This document shows, piece after piece, positions 6,647 through 8,592 of a DNA stretch of 8,592 bases (position 1 is its first letter; each line of letters starts with the position of its first letter). The notes under the pieces are model-generated. The model ran no database searches and was not told the origin of the DNA. It saw nothing but the letters and a program-made list of their open reading frames with translations. The DNA is from an uncultured Bacteroidia bacterium (GTDB taxonomy: Bacteria; Bacteroidota; Bacteroidia; Bacteroidales; UBA932): assembly GCA_902773305.1 (NCBI GenBank), contig CACYEB010000076.1, positions 1-8,592 of the forward strand. The letters are read 5' to 3'. The position numbers were made by a program, and so were the translations under genes.

Positions 6647-7084
6647 ATGATTTCTTTTTTTAAAGAAAACACAGATTTTGATATTAAAAGTAAAAACAAA
6701 ATCAAGGCGTGGTTAAGAAGTGTAGCCGCACAGCGCGGCTATGCAATAGGTGACCTGAACTACATCTTCTGCAGCGACGACTACCTGCTGGATATCAACC
6801 GGCGGTATCTCGGGCACGACTATTATACCGACATCATTACCTTTGATTCGCGTGAGGACGTCTCATCCCTCAAGATAGACGGCGATATCTTCATAAGCGT
6901 GGAGACCGTACGTGCAAACGGCGACGAATACGGAGAGGGCTTCGAGCGGGAGATGATGCGGGTGGTGGTTCACGGCCTGCTGCACCTCTGCGGCCTTGAC
7001 GACCGTACAGAAACACAGCAGAAACAGATGCGTATGGCGGAAAACGCCGCCCTCGAGCAATGGAATACGATTATGACGTCATAG
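6647..7084 (+). CDS. ybeY: Endoribonuclease YbeY (16S rRNA maturation factor)
   Basis: This 145-residue single-domain metalloprotein of the UPF0054 family is needed for 16S rRNA 3'-end processing and ribosome quality control. The family core is clear: the RRYLGHDYYTDIITFD segment (52-67), the GDIFIS strand (79-84), and the metal motif HGLLHLCGLDDR (109-120). H109 and H113 supply two ligands. The third position, normally His (H124 in E. coli), is D119 here; from memory, Bacteroides YbeY proteins also have Asp at this place, so this is probably a phylum trait and not damage. The ATG start is preceded by AT-rich leader with a Bacteroidota -7 element. The last 25 nt overlap the start of mnmG in another frame, which suggests co-transcription and perhaps translational coupling of two ribosome and tRNA maturation genes. 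Confidence 0.94.
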   Translation: MISFFKENTDFDIKSKNKIKAWLRSVAAQRGYAIGDLNYIFCSDDYLLDINRRYLGHDYYTDIITFDSREDVSSLKIDGDIFISVETVRANGDEYGEGFEREMMRVVVHGLLHLCGLDDRTETQQKQMRMAENAALEQWNTIMTS

Positions 7085-8592
7085 TTGTGGGCGCCGGCCA
7101 CGCCGGATGCGAAGCCGCCTGTGCTGCCGCCGGAATGGGGGCGAGCACTCTGCTGGTCACTATGGATATGCGGAACATCGCCCAGATGTCGTGCAATCCC
7201 GCGGTGGGAGGTATCGCCAAGGGGCAGATCGTGCGCGAAATAGACGCACTGGGGGGCTACACGGGCATTGTGACCGACCGCAGTACGCTGCAGTTCAGGA
7301 TGCTCAACAAGAGCAAGGGGCCGGCGATGTGGAGTCCCCGGGCACAGTGCGACAAGATGCAGTATACCCTCGAGTGGCGCAAAATACTGGAACAGACGCC
7401 CAATCTGGATATATGGCAGGACACAGTGTCATCGCTCTCCTTTGACGGCGGCAGCATAAGGGCCGTTACCACCAAGATGGGCACCACCTTCACCGCCAAA
7501 GCGGTCATCATCACCGCCGGCACCTTTCTTGGCGGCAAGTTATTCATTGGGCAGCAGATGTGCGACGGCGGCAGGATAGGCGAACTGGCCAGCTATCACA
7601 TAGCCGGCCAGCTGCGCGAGGCGGGCATCGCGGTGGGCCGTATGAAAACCGGTACGCCGCCCCGCATAGACACCCGCAGCATAAACCTTTCCGCACTTGA
7701 GGTGCAGGAGGGAGACGCCTCCCCCGCCCGCTTCTCGTTTGGCGGCGAGCCGTCTGCAATCCAGTCCGGCCGGCCACAGAAAGTGTGCTACATCGTTCAC
7801 ACGAACCCAAGGGTACACGACATCCTGCGCAGTGCGTTTGACCAGTCGCCGCTGTTCACCGGCCGCATTACCGGGATAGGGCCCCGCTACTGTCCGTCGA
7901 TCGAAGACAAACTGCGGACGTTCGCAGACAAAACCACCCATCAGCTTTTCCTGGAGCCCGAAGGTTGGAACACCTGTGAATATTATCTGCAGGGCTTTTC
8001 GTCGTCGCTTCCCACAGAGACCCAGATAAGGGCGCTGCGGGAGATAGAGGGATTCGAAAACATAAAGATTTTCCGTCCGGCGTATGCCGTGGAATATGAT
8101 TATTTCGACCCGTCGCAGTTGAAGGCTTCTCTGGAGAGCCGGGTGGTGGAAAACCTCTTCCTTGCCGGCCAGGTCAACGGTACTACCGGGTACGAAGAGG
8201 CTGCGGCACAGGGCCTTATGGCTGGTATAAACGCCGTTCTCAAGCTCCGCGGCAAAGAGCCGTTCATACTGATGCGCGACGAGGCATACATAGGCGTACT
8301 GATAGACGATTTGATTACCAAAGGGGTGGATGAACCCTACCGGATGTTCACTTCCCGCGCGGAATACCGCATACTTCTGCGCCAGGACAACGCCGACCGT
8401 CGCCTTACGGGAAAGGGCTACGGCCTGGGCCTGATTTCTCAAGAGAGATATGGAGCAATGGTGGCGAAATATGAGGAGATTGAAAGGTGCCGGTCCGCCT
8501 TGGAGCAGACATCCCTTACGCCGGCAGAGGTGAACGGCTATCTGGAAAGCGCCGGCAGCGCGCCGATAGAGAACCGCAAGCGCATCAGCGAG
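7060..8592 (+). CDS. mnmG: tRNA uridine-5-carboxymethylaminomethyl modification enzyme MnmG (3' incomplete)
   Basis: MnmG (GidA) works with the GTPase MnmE to install the carboxymethylaminomethyl group at U34 of certain tRNAs, using FAD and a folate-derived carbon. The open frame runs without a stop from the ATG at 7060 to the window end: 511 codons of an expected 620 or so, so the C-terminal helical domain that contacts MnmE is largely missing. Visible landmarks: FAD motif GAGHAGCEAA (11-20), the conserved Cys C45 in MSCNPAVGG, the signature GIGPRYCPSIEDK (272-284) with C278 matching the essential E. coli Cys, and the second signature FLAGQVNGTTGYEEAAAQG from residue 367. The start sits inside ybeY; no Shine-Dalgarno sequence is seen, as is common in Bacteroidota. 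Nothing suggests a pseudogene; the truncation is only the window edge. Confidence 0.96.
   Translation, partial: MEYDYDVIVVGAGHAGCEAACAAAGMGASTLLVTMDMRNIAQMSCNPAVGGIAKGQIVREIDALGGYTGIVTDRSTLQFRMLNKSKGPAMWSPRAQCDKMQYTLEWRKILEQTPNLDIWQDTVSSLSFDGGSIRAVTTKMGTTFTAKAVIITAGTFLGGKLFIGQQMCDGGRIGELASYHIAGQLREAGIAVGRMKTGTPPRIDTRSINLSALEVQEGDASPARFSFGGEPSAIQSGRPQKVCYIVHTNPRVHDILRSAFDQSPLFTGRITGIGPRYCPSIEDKLRTFADKTTHQLFLEPEGWNTCEYYLQGFSSSLPTETQIRALREIEGFENIKIFRPAYAVEYDYFDPSQLKASLESRVVENLFLAGQVNGTTGYEEAAAQGLMAGINAVLKLRGKEPFILMRDEAYIGVLIDDLITKGVDEPYRMFTSRAEYRILLRQDNADRRLTGKGYGLGLISQERYGAMVAKYEEIERCRSALEQTSLTPAEVNGYLESAGSAPIENRKRISE

Noticed and set aside
7540..8442. A 300-codon open frame on the minus strand opposite mnmG
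   Set aside because: The plus strand encodes an unbroken MnmG with both family signatures; the antisense frame is a shadow. It could mislead because mnmG has no stop in the window.
1..8592. Search for a new defence, mobile or secondary-metabolite system
   Set aside because: Every frame of length is a recognised housekeeping gene or its antisense shadow; no transposase, integrase, repeat array, toxin-antitoxin pair or unexplained gap is present.

Overview
The window reads as a piece of a Bacteroidota chromosome, most likely order Bacteroidales. Four things point there. The succinate dehydrogenase/fumarate reductase subunits are of the B-type found in that phylum. TonB has a short cytoplasmic N-terminus and an acidic periplasmic linker, as Bacteroidota TonB proteins do. 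Several start codons are preceded by the Bacteroidota promoter -7 element (TAnnTTTG). YbeY is followed directly by mnmG, and its metal motif ends in Asp rather than His. Family or genus cannot be named safely from the sequence alone.

Layout. Positions 29-2766 (minus strand) hold sdhA then sdhB, the flavoprotein and iron-sulfur subunits of succinate dehydrogenase/fumarate reductase. No membrane-anchor gene lies upstream. At 2849-3634 (plus) is a stand-alone alpha/beta hydrolase, divergent from sdhA and convergent with hflX, with only 3 nt between the two stop codons. Positions 3638-4801 (minus) hold the ribosome-associated GTPase HflX. An intrinsic terminator separates it from tonB at 4873-5562 (minus), which has a near-consensus promoter of its own. 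At 5630-6574 (minus) is malate dehydrogenase. From a shared 72-nt intergenic region, ybeY (6647-7084, plus) diverges and overlaps by 25 nt the start of mnmG (7060 to the window end, incomplete).

How the genes fit together. Malate dehydrogenase and the SdhAB/Frd pair are both steps of the oxaloacetate-malate-fumarate-succinate branch that Bacteroidales use reductively to make succinate. YbeY (rRNA processing), MnmG (tRNA wobble uridine modification) and HflX (rescue and splitting of stalled ribosomes) all serve translation. TonB energises outer-membrane transporters. The hydrolase has an intact catalytic triad but no assignable substrate.

This is a gene-dense housekeeping region. I see no mobile element, CRISPR array, tRNA, rRNA, prophage or defence locus, and no stretch over 300 nt lacks a gene. 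I found no undescribed multi-gene system. The points worth a second look concern gene organisation: the missing sdhC, terminators that appear to be embedded in convergent coding sequence, and a terminator plus palindrome directly ahead of hflX. At the protein level they are the altered third metal ligand in YbeY and the acidic, proline-poor TonB linker.
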